This document shows positions 1-6,089 of a stretch of DNA of 6,215 bases, one piece after another. A program made the translations under genes and the position numbers. The notes below the pieces were generated by a model. The model was not told the origin of the DNA. It saw only the letters and a list, made by a program, of their open reading frames with translations, and searched no databases. Source of the stretch: an uncultured Acinetobacter sp. (GTDB taxonomy: Bacteria; Cyanobacteriota; Vampirovibrionia; Gastranaerophilales; Gastranaerophilaceae); assembly GCA_946623365.1 (NCBI GenBank), contig CAMORE010000114.1:1-6215 (forward strand), in the 5' to 3' direction. Position 1 is the stretch's first letter. Every line of letters begins with the position of its first letter.

Positions 1-1770
1 CTGGCTGACAGACTTCACAATATGAGAACACTGAATTACATGGCGCCTGCTAAACAGCAAAGAATTGCACAAGAAACATTGGATATATTTGCTCCGCTTG
101 CAAACCGTCTGGGTGTCGGAAAAATTAAAGCAGAATTAGAAGACTTATCTTTAAAATACCTTCATCCTGATAAATATTATGAGATTGCACAACTTGTTGC
201 GCAAAAAAAAGCAGAAAGAGAAACTACAGTAAATTTTTTAATTGAAAGCATATCAAAAGATGTTAAAGCAAGCGGAATTAATGCAACGATAACAGGTCGG
301 GCAAAGCATTATTACAGTATTTATAAAAAGATGAACCGCTTAAATGTAGCATTCCATGACTTATATGATATTACTGCCGTTCGTGTAATTGTAGATACAG
401 AAAAAGAATGTTACGAAGTTTTAGGATTAATTCACTCAAGATTTAAACCAATTCCGGGAAGATTTAAAGATTACATAGCAATGCCAAAAGGAAATATGTA
501 CCAATCTTTGCATACATCTGTAATCGGTCCCCGTCAAAAGCCCTTGGAAGTTCAAATAAGAACTTGGGAAATGCATGAAATTGCGGAATATGGTGTTGCT
601 GCGCACTGGAGATATAAGGAGAAAGGTTCACAGAAAGCGGATTCAACAACGGATGTAAAATTTTCTTGGATGAGAAAGCTGGTTGAATACAATAAAGATA
701 CAAAAGATGCAGCAGATTACGTAGATTCTGTCAAACTGGATTTATTTTCGGATCAGGTATTTGCTTTTACCCCCGGAGGTGACGTTATTGATTTACCGCA
801 GGGCGCAACTCCTGTTGACTTTGCATACCGTATTCACTCGGATGTCGGGCATAAAACAGTTGGAGCTTTGATTAACGGACGTATTGCACAGCTTGATACA
901 AAACTCAAAAATGGTGATATTGTTGAAATTATGACCTCCAAAGTAGCTGCACCTCGTCTGGATTGGCTCCACTTTGTTGTTACAAAGCAAGCTGCTTCAA
1001 GGATTCGCATCTGGTATAAGAAAAATAAAAGGGAAGATCATATCAACATCGGAAAAGCCAATCTCGAACATGAGCTTACCAAATCAGTTTTTGATGAATA
1101 TGTAAAAGAAGGTGAGTTTGAAAAAGTTGCCAAGCAAATGAATTATGTAAGTTCTGATGATTTATTTGCAGCATTAGGATACGGTGAAACTACCTTAAAT
1201 AAAATCATTAACAGACTTAAAAAGCCTCCGAAACAAGAAGGAGTGCACCAACATAAGCCCAGAAAAGCTTCTGAAAAAGACATAGTTGGTTTGGAAGGCT
1301 TGTTATATTCTTTTGCAAGATGTTGTTCTCCAATCCCCGGAGAACCAATTGTCGGTGTTGTAACACGTTCAAAAGGCGTAACTGTTCACAGACTTGATTG
1401 TAAAACCCTTGAAAACATACCTGTAGAACGTCTAATGGATATTCAATGGTCAGGAAATAATGTTAACAAAACATATTCAACCACAATTCGTATTGAAACA
1501 GGCGAACGATTAGGAATGCTTAAAGATGTTATAGGAGTCGTATCAGATAACAATACCAACATTAATTCTGCAAACGTCAAATCAAAAGGAAAGGTTGGTA
1601 TTATAGAACTCTGTATAGAATTGGATAATATTGATACCTTGAGAAGAGTTATGACCGCACTGCAAGCCATGCCTGATGTATTGAGCGTCAAGAGAATACA
1701 AACTTCATTTAATCAAGCTCCTCAGCAATTTATAAAGAAAAATAAACCAAAACCTAAAAATTCCAAATAA
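1..1770 (+). CDS. rel: Bifunctional (p)ppGpp synthetase/hydrolase (RSH, Rel/SpoT type), 5'-truncated by window edge
   Basis: The frame is open from base 1, so 589 residues are visible and roughly 150 N-terminal residues lie outside; the ATG at 22 is internal. The window opens in the last hydrolase (HD) motif, LADRLHNMRTL, whose Asp and Asn (residues 3 and 7) correspond to metal and active-site residues of this family. The synthetase domain follows, with GRAKHYYSIYKKM from residue 99, RFKD at 154-157 and EVQIRTWEMH from 183. RFKD is the RxKD form typical of bifunctional Rel/SpoT enzymes, not the ExDD form of synthetase-only RelA. A TGS domain starts near residue 253 (VFAFTPGGDVIDLP). A zinc-finger-type region has CC at 441-442 and HRLDC at 463-467, and an ACT domain covers about 492-570. 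A short Lys-rich tail ends at TAA. It makes and degrades the stringent-response alarmone in the cytoplasm, and the C-terminal domains sense ribosome state. Hydrolase activity is inferred, because its HD and ED motifs are not visible. Confidence 0.97.
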   Translation: MADRLHNMRTLNYMAPAKQQRIAQETLDIFAPLANRLGVGKIKAELEDLSLKYLHPDKYYEIAQLVAQKKAERETTVNFLIESISKDVKASGINATITGRAKHYYSIYKKMNRLNVAFHDLYDITAVRVIVDTEKECYEVLGLIHSRFKPIPGRFKDYIAMPKGNMYQSLHTSVIGPRQKPLEVQIRTWEMHEIAEYGVAAHWRYKEKGSQKADSTTDVKFSWMRKLVEYNKDTKDAADYVDSVKLDLFSDQVFAFTPGGDVIDLPQGATPVDFAYRIHSDVGHKTVGALINGRIAQLDTKLKNGDIVEIMTSKVAAPRLDWLHFVVTKQAASRIRIWYKKNKREDHINIGKANLEHELTKSVFDEYVKEGEFEKVAKQMNYVSSDDLFAALGYGETTLNKIINRLKKPPKQEGVHQHKPRKASEKDIVGLEGLLYSFARCCSPIPGEPIVGVVTRSKGVTVHRLDCKTLENIPVERLMDIQWSGNNVNKTYSTTIRIETGERLGMLKDVIGVVSDNNTNINSANVKSKGKVGIIELCIELDNIDTLRRVMTALQAMPDVLSVKRIQTSFNQAPQQFIKKNKPKPKNSK

Positions 1771-1813
1771 ATGCCAAAACAAAATTATCACAATTAATAG
1801 CTATTGCCGTATG

Positions 1814-1845
1814 TGTAAAGTTGCAACGCTGCAATTTTGTATTTT
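1814..1845 (+). terminator. Probable intrinsic terminator of the RSH gene
   Basis: A hairpin 43 bases after the RSH stop pairs 1814-1825 with 1830-1841 around the loop ACGC. The core TTGCA/TGCAA is perfect, and the outer part pairs through A-T and three G-T wobbles. Four T follow (1842-1845), and T is also frequent in the 3' arm. The wobbles become mismatches on the minus strand, so it should work better for the plus-strand gene. Only the inner 5 bp plus an imperfect flank would serve the converging PLP-enzyme gene that ends at 1851. Found by eye; no folding energy was computed. Confidence 0.45.
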
Positions 1846-1850
1846 ACCTG

Positions 1851-3128
1851 TTATTTGATTATTCCGTATTCTTTGCCTAATTCTGTCAAAATATCTACGG
1901 CTCTGTCTATTTGTTCAAATGTTAAATCCTTCATAGTGCAGAGTCTTAAACGACATTCTTTTCTTCTTACGGCAGGATAAGTAACAATATTTACGTAAAC
2001 ACCTCTTTCTCTGAGTTTTGCATACATTTCAAATAAAATCTGCTCATTATATATCATAACCGGAACAATAGCTGATTGAGAATGTCCGATATCAAAACCC
2101 GCATCAACAAGTTTTTGTTTTAAATAGTTAGTTTTTTCCCATAATTCTTTTCTGCCTGCCGTATCGGTTTCAAGAAGCTTGTAAACTTCATTTAATCCGC
2201 CAGCAACAGAAGCCGGTAGTGCAGTTGAGAAGAAATAACTTCTTGCATATAGTCTCAGATATTGAACCACTTTTCTGGAAGCAGCGCAATATCCGCCTAA
2301 ACCGCCCTGACCTTTTGACAACATGCTTACATGCAAATCGATTTTATCCATGACGCCATAATGTTCTGCAGTGCCACGTCCGGTTGGCCCTACTATTCCA
2401 ATACCATGTGCATCGTCAACCATAATTCGGCAGTGATATTTTTCAGCAAGTTCTACAATTTTGTCTAAATAAGCCATATCACCGTCCATTGAGAAAACAC
2501 CGTCTGTTATAATCAATCTTCCTGTTTTTTCTTTCGGTAATCTTGAAAGGATTCTTTCTAATCCCTTCATATCTCTGTGAGGAAAAACTTTAATCTCGGC
2601 ACCTGATAAAACATTTCCGTCAAAAATAGAAGCATGATTTGCTGCATCATTTATTATTACATCATTTTTTCCGCATAGAGCTGAAACAATACCTATGTTT
2701 GCTCCATATCCGGAAGGAAATACAATACAGTCCTCAGTACCATGGAATTTAGCGATTCTGGCTTCTAATTCTTTATGAATTTCAGTTATGCCTGCGTAAT
2801 TTGAAACAGCGCCCATGCCATATCCGAATTTTTCGAGGGCTTCGCGAGCACCTTGCATAACTTGAGGATGAGTGGAAAGATTCAGATAAGAGTTTGAACC
2901 CAACATTATTACATCATGTATCGTTCCGTCTTTTTCTTTAATCTTGGAATCCGGTTGAACTTTATTCATTGTAACCATGCCCAAGCCTTCATTACCGGTA
3001 AGAACCCCGCTTGATAAAACTTCGTCAACCCTATCACATTTACCGAATAAATCTTCACCTTCCAGAGTATCAATAAAGTTTTCAAACTTTATATTCATTG
3101 ATTCTTTTTCTTTTAATTCCAACACCAT
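1851..3128 (-). CDS. Alpha-oxoamine synthase family PLP enzyme (BioF/KBL/SPT-like)
   Basis: This is a 425-residue fold-type I PLP enzyme of the family that condenses an amino acid with an acyl-CoA or acyl-ACP and releases CO2 (8-amino-7-oxononanoate synthase, 2-amino-3-ketobutyrate CoA ligase, serine palmitoyltransferase). Seen: NSYLNLSTHP near residue 78, FPSGYGANIG near 137, NHASIFDG with His165, DGVFSMDGD near 209, VDDAHGIGIVGPTGRG near 237, the PLP lysine in LSKGQGG (Lys272), and YFFSTALPAS near 298. The ATG at 3128 is chosen because GAGAGG sits 6 bases upstream; a TTG at 3158 would add 10 residues without such a site. It is about 30-40 residues longer than BioF or KBL, near SPT length, because of its N-terminus. 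The usual GSGGxR segment is replaced by GMGAVSNYAG (residues 105-114), and the C-terminal AxHT segment by CTMKDLT. A BioD-like gene nearby hints at biotin, but the substrate cannot be read from sequence. Confidence 0.88.
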   Translation of the reverse strand: MVLELKEKESMNIKFENFIDTLEGEDLFGKCDRVDEVLSSGVLTGNEGLGMVTMNKVQPDSKIKEKDGTIHDVIMLGSNSYLNLSTHPQVMQGAREALEKFGYGMGAVSNYAGITEIHKELEARIAKFHGTEDCIVFPSGYGANIGIVSALCGKNDVIINDAANHASIFDGNVLSGAEIKVFPHRDMKGLERILSRLPKEKTGRLIITDGVFSMDGDMAYLDKIVELAEKYHCRIMVDDAHGIGIVGPTGRGTAEHYGVMDKIDLHVSMLSKGQGGLGGYCAASRKVVQYLRLYARSYFFSTALPASVAGGLNEVYKLLETDTAGRKELWEKTNYLKQKLVDAGFDIGHSQSAIVPVMIYNEQILFEMYAKLRERGVYVNIVTYPAVRRKECRLRLCTMKDLTFEQIDRAVDILTELGKEYGIIK

Positions 3129-3134
3129 TCTATT

Positions 3135-3140
3135 CCTCTC
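3135..3140 (-). promoter_or_regulatory. Ribosome binding site deciding the start of the PLP-enzyme gene
   Basis: GAGAGG on the minus strand lies 6 bases before the ATG at 3128-3126. Neither the upstream TTG (3158) nor the next in-frame ATG (3098) has a comparable site, so this one selects the 425-residue form. Confidence 0.65.
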
Positions 3141-3188
3141 AATACAAATATTTCCCAAATAACATCTATTGTAATTTACAACCCTATG

Positions 3189-3194
3189 ATTATA
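3189..3194 (-). promoter_or_regulatory. Possible -10 element for the PLP-enzyme gene
   Basis: An exact TATAAT lies on the minus strand in the 132-base gap between rsmD and the chosen start of the PLP-enzyme gene. No good -35 hexamer stands 16-18 bases upstream, and the region is very AT-rich, so a chance match is quite possible. A separate promoter would make sense, because the gap is much longer than the others in this run and carries a terminator-like structure just upstream. Confidence 0.25.
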
Positions 3195-3206
3195 TTTTAA
3201 TATAAC

Positions 3207-3232
3207 AAAAAAAATTTGTCCTGATATCAGAC
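3207..3232 (-). terminator. Possible intrinsic terminator after rsmD
   Basis: On the minus strand, 29 bases past the rsmD stop, GTCTGATATCAGGAC (3232-3218) can form a short stem, GTC-TG with CA-GAC and one bulged G. Three A and then eight T (3214-3207) follow. The U-tract is good but the stem is short and bulged. It would separate rsmD from the downstream PLP-enzyme gene. CTGATATCAG within it is also a perfect 10-bp palindrome, so a protein-binding site is an alternative. Confidence 0.35.
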
Positions 3233-3260
3233 TAAAATGTTACGATTTTTTACAATAGTC

Positions 3261-3782
3261 TTACTTAGAGGTCATTGGTGATAAAAACGTAACATAGCTG
3301 CTGCTGTATTTTTTCTGCTTTAATACATAAAAATTATTAAACTCTTGTATATCAGAGCTTTCTATAATTATAATTTTACCTTTTATGAACGGCATTATTT
3401 TTTCATAAATTCCGCTTTTATACGGCGGATCAACATATACAACGTCAAAAATCTCTTCTGTATTTTGAATAAGCTTTAAGCTGTCTCCTATTGTTAAGTT
3501 TGATTTTAGACCTAAAGAACTGTAATTTTTTTTAATAATTTCAGCAGCTTTTTTATTTTGCTCAAAAACTTTTACTTCCGCAAAACCTCTTGAGAGTGCT
3601 TCCAAGCCTATAATACCTGAACCGCCGAACACATCTAAAAAAGTTTTTCCGCTAAAATCTCCCATTATTGAATACAATGAATTAAAAATACCCATTCTTG
3701 TTTTGGATAATGTTGGGCGCGTAATCTTTTCATCAGGCGATATAATTTTTCTACCTTTATATATTCCTGCTGTAATATTCAT
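3261..3782 (-). CDS. rsmD: 16S rRNA (guanine966-N2)-methyltransferase RsmD
   Basis: This 173-residue SAM-dependent methyltransferase is expected to methylate N2 of G966 (E. coli numbering) in 16S rRNA of the small subunit. Seen in order: the RsmD N-terminal signature KGRK (9-12) and TRPT (21-24) with Arg29; SAM motif I, LDVFGGSGIIGLEALSRG (49-66), where the common FAGSG is FGGSG; the acidic end of strand 2 in FEQN (Glu74); and the catalytic DPPY (118-121) of N2-guanine and N6-adenine methyltransferases. E. coli RsmD is 198 residues, so this one is slightly short, mainly at the C-terminus, but no key motif is missing. The start codon shares one base with the stop of the BioD-like gene (TAATG) and has only a weak GGAT upstream, so translation probably depends on ribosomes finishing that gene. 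The overlap implies one transcript, not a shared pathway. Confidence 0.93.
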   Translation of the reverse strand: MNITAGIYKGRKIISPDEKITRPTLSKTRMGIFNSLYSIMGDFSGKTFLDVFGGSGIIGLEALSRGFAEVKVFEQNKKAAEIIKKNYSSLGLKSNLTIGDSLKLIQNTEEIFDVVYVDPPYKSGIYEKIMPFIKGKIIIIESSDIQEFNNFYVLKQKKYSSSYVTFLSPMTSK

Positions 3783-4498
3783 TAGTTCATATCCAATTTT
3801 TCTATTTTTACATCAAAGATGCTTTCAATATCAATACCGTTCAACACTGCAGTTATTAAGTCTTCCGGAGAAAAATCTTTTTCTAATTTTGGTACCAGTC
3901 CGAGAACTTTTACATTTGTAAATTCTTCTATAACCCTTGGAATGGATGTTAATAAAGATTTGTTACAATCTTTATCTATATTATTAATTACCACCCCTCT
4001 GATATCTATTCCTTTTTCCTGTGCTGTAAATATCGTCATTAAAGTATTATTTACGGAATTTTCCGTAGGAGTAGTGACAATAATAATCGGAATCGACAGA
4101 AGTCTGATTAAATCCGAAGTTTGAGTATTCGGCGCAAGCGGACTTAATAAACCGCAATCGCCGTCTATAATAGTGCACTCGCTCGTAGATGTTATTCTTT
4201 TATATTCTTTATTAATATAATCAATGTCAATCTGTTCATTATCCGATTCTGAAGATATCATTGGTTCCAAGTTATGTTTATATAAATATGAAAAATGCGT
4301 ATTTATATACGGATCAATCGTTTTTACAAATGTCAAATCAGGAGATTGCATAAACCCGTTTTTTTCAATTCCGGATGTTTGAACAGGTTTGTACACACTC
4401 GTCGAATATCCGAGAGATTGCATTGTTCCTGCAATACCTGCTGTTAAAAGTGTTTTCCCGCATTTTTTTTCAGATGATGTGATATATAGATTTAACAT
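3782..4498 (-). CDS. bioD: Dethiobiotin synthase-like ATPase (BioD family), variant P-loop
   Basis: This 238-residue protein matches BioD, the cytosolic enzyme that closes the ureido ring of dethiobiotin from 7,8-diaminopelargonate, CO2 and ATP. Seen: the Walker A end CGKT with Lys15 and Thr16; YKPVQTSG with Lys37; Asp54 in SPDL; DGDCGLLSPL (112-121) in place of the usual EGAGG(x)xxPL; TSDLIRLLSIPIIIV (127-141); VINN (170-173); and VLGLVPKL (198-205). Lys15, Thr16, Lys37 and Asp54 align with E. coli catalytic and Mg/ATP-binding residues. The P-loop differs: family GTDTxVGKT is here SSEKKCGKT, so the first glycine is Ser8 and positions 11-12 are both Lys, and the Mg-binding Glu of EGAGG is Asp112. 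Length is close to the family's usual 220-240. The gene follows the flagellar rod gene by 58 bases with no clear ribosome binding site, and overlaps rsmD by one base. A related MinD-like or cobyric-acid-type ATPase is possible, but the KPV motif favours BioD. Confidence 0.78.
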   Translation of the reverse strand: MLNLYITSSEKKCGKTLLTAGIAGTMQSLGYSTSVYKPVQTSGIEKNGFMQSPDLTFVKTIDPYINTHFSYLYKHNLEPMISSESDNEQIDIDYINKEYKRITSTSECTIIDGDCGLLSPLAPNTQTSDLIRLLSIPIIIVTTPTENSVNNTLMTIFTAQEKGIDIRGVVINNIDKDCNKSLLTSIPRVIEEFTNVKVLGLVPKLEKDFSPEDLITAVLNGIDIESIFDVKIEKLDMN

Positions 4499-4531
4499 AA
4501 CTAGATTTTAGCATGAATACAAAAAATATCT

Positions 4532-4537
4532 ATTATA
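4532..4537 (-). promoter_or_regulatory. Possible -10 element before the bioD-rsmD pair
   Basis: An exact TATAAT on the minus strand lies 33 bases before the bioD start, in the 58-base gap after the flagellar rod gene. The only -35-like hexamer, TCGACA at 4566-4561, is 23 bases away, which is too far. No terminator is visible in the gap, so read-through from the flagellar genes is equally possible. Confidence 0.25.
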
Positions 4538-4556
4538 ATACGCTTACCTTTTAAAA

Positions 4557-5378
4557 TTATTGTCGAATTCTGCCCACTGAAACCGCAGTATCAAGCATTT
4601 GGCTGTTTGTTGTTACTATTTTAGCCAAACTTTCGTAATTTCTTTGAGTGCTTATGGTATTAATCATTTCTCTGATTACATTGGAATTTGAAAGTTCGAG
4701 CATTCCTTGCTGTAAAACAAATTTTTCGGAACGCAGTTCGGGATTTTCTTCGGGAGTTTTTGGAATAAAGCGGGTGTCACTTATTTCAAATAAGTCATCT
4801 TTATCTCCAAAATCAAAAATACCGATTGTTTGCATCGGAATTTTTTGCAAACCCGCATTCATCTCAATATTACCTTTTTCACCGATAATTATTTGAACTT
4901 TATCTCTCACTAAATCAGGATCTAAATCTTCAGGAATCATTCTTATGCGTCTGTTATTAACATCCAAAACGTACTCCCCTTGTTTGGTAACAAGATAATC
5001 CTGATCATTTCTTGTAAAAGAACCGTTTCTTGTATAGTATATTTTTCCGTCAGCATCTTGTATTTTAAAGAAGCCGTCCCCTTCAATAGCTAAGTCGTAA
5101 GGATTATCCGTTTGATTTAGGGCTCCTTGAGAAAAGTCATGCGTGTATGTGTAAGCAGAACTACCGACACTGAGATTTCCTAAGTATCTGGAAGAATCAT
5201 TCCTCAAAACAGATTCAGCTTGAGTAAAAACTGCTGATTCCATTATATCCTGAAATTTTAGAGAACCTTTTTTATATCCGACAGTGTTAACGTTAGCGAG
5301 ATTGTTGGCAGTATTATCGTTCATGTCCATAAGAGCAAGCATTCCGTTTGCACAAGATTCAAGTCCTCTTAATATCAT
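4557..5378 (-). CDS. Flagellar basal-body rod protein, FlgF/FlgG family
   Basis: This 273-residue axial protein forms part of the flagellar rod, the shaft crossing the cell wall between the basal body and the hook. Seen: the N-terminal rod domain with ANNLANVNTVGYK (24-36); the FlgE/F/G core, SQGALNQTDNPYDLAIEGDGFF (residues 83-104, shown here only as its key Gln-Thr-Asn-Pro-Asp-Leu-Ala positions); YYTRNGSFTRN (114-124); YLVTKQGEYVLD (128-139); and the C-terminal helix region LELSNSNVIREMI plus STQRNYESLAKI (227-254). It has no signal peptide, as expected for export by the flagellar type III apparatus. FlgG is about 260 residues and FlgF about 250, so size does not separate them; the ending SVGRIRQ recalls the FlgF terminus of some Gram-positives. 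A strong AAGGAGG lies 6 bases before the ATG. The transglycosylase gene ends 25 bases upstream, so the two are surely co-transcribed. Confidence 0.9.
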   Translation of the reverse strand: MILRGLESCANGMLALMDMNDNTANNLANVNTVGYKKGSLKFQDIMESAVFTQAESVLRNDSSRYLGNLSVGSSAYTYTHDFSQGALNQTDNPYDLAIEGDGFFKIQDADGKIYYTRNGSFTRNDQDYLVTKQGEYVLDVNNRRIRMIPEDLDPDLVRDKVQIIIGEKGNIEMNAGLQKIPMQTIGIFDFGDKDDLFEISDTRFIPKTPEENPELRSEKFVLQQGMLELSNSNVIREMINTISTQRNYESLAKIVTTNSQMLDTAVSVGRIRQ

Positions 5379-5384
5379 ATTCTG

Positions 5385-5391
5385 CCTCCTT
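5385..5391 (-). promoter_or_regulatory. Strong ribosome binding site of the flagellar rod gene
   Basis: AAGGAGG on the minus strand ends 6 bases before the ATG at 5378. It fills most of the 25-base gap after the transglycosylase stop, fixes the start, and predicts high translation, as fits a structural rod subunit. Confidence 0.8.
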
Positions 5392-5403
5392 TCTTGCTAT
5401 AAA

Positions 5404-6000
5404 TTATTTTACTGCTTCTTTAATTCTGTCATATCGTGCCAAAACGCTTTTTACATAGTTTTGTGTTTCCTGATACGGCGGAATTCCACCGTATTTTTTT
5501 ACTGCGTTCGGACCTGCGTTATATGCGGCAAGTGCCAGTGACTTGTTATTATCAAATCTGTCCATTAAACCTTTTAAATATTTTGTTCCGCCTTGAATAT
5601 TCTGCTCCGGATCATATGCATTCGTAACACCTAAGCCCTGCGCTGTTCCGGGCATTAATTGCATTAATCCCATAGCACCGCACTTAGATGTAGCATTTGG
5701 GTTAAAACCGGATTCCTGATTAATCACAGCTTTTACAAAATCGACATCCAATCCTGCTTGTGCCGAGTACTTATCAATCAAATCGTTGATTTCTCCCCTT
5801 GATACAGAATTGACATTCTTTTTGTTTTCTATTGAAGTATCCAGTATTTTCTGGAAATCTTCTGACGGCTTCTGAGGAGCACCATACGACGCTAACGATT
5901 GAAATTGATTTTCAATCATCTTAATTCTTTGCAAAGTTACATCAAGACTTGTAAAATTCATTTTCTCACTTACCATTTTTGAGGAATGAATAAAAACCAC
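5404..6000 (-). CDS. Flagellum-associated soluble lytic transglycosylase (SLT domain)
   Basis: This 198-residue protein has a C-terminal SLT (goose-lysozyme-like) domain that cleaves the MurNAc-GlcNAc bond of peptidoglycan to give 1,6-anhydro ends. Seen: the catalytic Glu96 in INQESGFNPNA; KCGAMGLMQLMPGTA (106-120); DPEQNIQGGTKYL (130-142); LALAAYNAGPNAV (155-167); and IPPYQETQNYV (173-183). Residues 1-75 lack a hydrophobic signal peptide. They look like the short helix plus linker found ahead of SLT domains in flagellar operons, with a TLQRIKMIENQFQSL helix near 22-36. The start is GTG at 6000, preceded by AGGAGG at 6 bases; later ATGs at codons 9 and 14 have no good site. With the rod gene immediately downstream, the likely job is opening the wall for rod assembly, replacing the muramidase part of FlgJ; this is inference. 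Export could be by the flagellar type III system. Confidence 0.9.
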   Translation of the reverse strand: MVFIHSSKMVSEKMNFTSLDVTLQRIKMIENQFQSLASYGAPQKPSEDFQKILDTSIENKKNVNSVSRGEINDLIDKYSAQAGLDVDFVKAVINQESGFNPNATSKCGAMGLMQLMPGTAQGLGVTNAYDPEQNIQGGTKYLKGLMDRFDNNKSLALAAYNAGPNAVKKYGGIPPYQETQNYVKSVLARYDRIKEAVK

Positions 6001-6006
6001 TCCTCC

Positions 6007-6012
6007 CCTCCT
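6007..6012 (-). promoter_or_regulatory. Ribosome binding site deciding the GTG start of the transglycosylase
   Basis: AGGAGG on the minus strand is followed by six purines (GGAGGA) and then GTG at 6000-5998. The unbroken purine run offers two overlapping Shine-Dalgarno registers, but only the first has proper spacing. This supports GTG over the in-frame ATGs inside the gene. Confidence 0.7.
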
Positions 6013-6013
6013 A

Positions 6014-6030
6014 CAATATAAACTATATTG
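6014..6030 (-). repeat. AU-rich hairpin next to the transglycosylase ribosome binding site
   Basis: CAATATA and TATATTG form a perfect 7-bp inverted repeat with a 3-base loop (GTT on the minus strand). Its 3' end is one base from the AGGAGG of the transglycosylase gene. If the transcript begins further upstream, this is a weak hairpin in the leader. It contains only one G-C pair, so stability is low. Confidence 0.4.
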
Positions 6031-6053
6031 AAGCTTTCAACATCAATCAAAGG

Positions 6054-6059
6054 ATTATA
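6054..6059 (-). promoter_or_regulatory. Possible -10 element for the transglycosylase-rod operon
   Basis: An exact TATAAT on the minus strand lies 53 bases before the GTG start. The position 17 bases upstream (6077-6082) is not a good -35 hexamer, but it falls inside the palindrome at 6074-6089. The surroundings are AT-rich, so a chance match cannot be excluded. Confidence 0.3.
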
Positions 6060-6073
6060 TATTTAAGAAACTT

Positions 6074-6089
6074 TAGACCATGTGGTCTA
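6074..6089. promoter_or_regulatory. 16-bp operator-like palindrome
   Basis: TAGACCA-TG-TGGTCTA is a perfect 7-bp dyad around a 2-base centre, G+C-richer than its surroundings. The layout resembles operators of dimeric regulators, notably TAGACC...GGTCTA sites of some TetR-family proteins. A 2-base centre is too tight for an RNA hairpin, so a terminator is unlikely despite the T5 that follows. No regulator gene is visible; the target could be the transglycosylase operon or a divergent gene beyond the window. Confidence 0.45.

Noticed and set aside
464..703. Minus-strand open frame inside the RSH gene, and similar frames opposite the other genes
   Set aside because: They lie wholly within well-supported genes on the other strand, lack ribosome binding sites and resemble no protein family.
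1796..1805. AATAGCTATT, a perfect 10-bp palindrome in the convergent gap
   Set aside because: It is AT-rich, has no loop or T-tract, and is short enough to occur by chance in this base composition.
3129..3158. Ten-codon N-terminal extension of the PLP enzyme from a TTG start at 3158
   Set aside because: The TTG has no ribosome binding site, while GAGAGG lies at ideal spacing before the ATG at 3128. The extra residues match nothing in the family.
6068..6075. TAAAGTTT on the minus strand, identical to the -35 consensus of flagellar sigma-28 promoters, upstream of the flagellar pair
   Set aside because: Eleven bases downstream the sequence is AATCCTTT, which does not resemble the required GCCGATAA, so only half the promoter is present. 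The match also overlaps the palindrome at 6074-6089.
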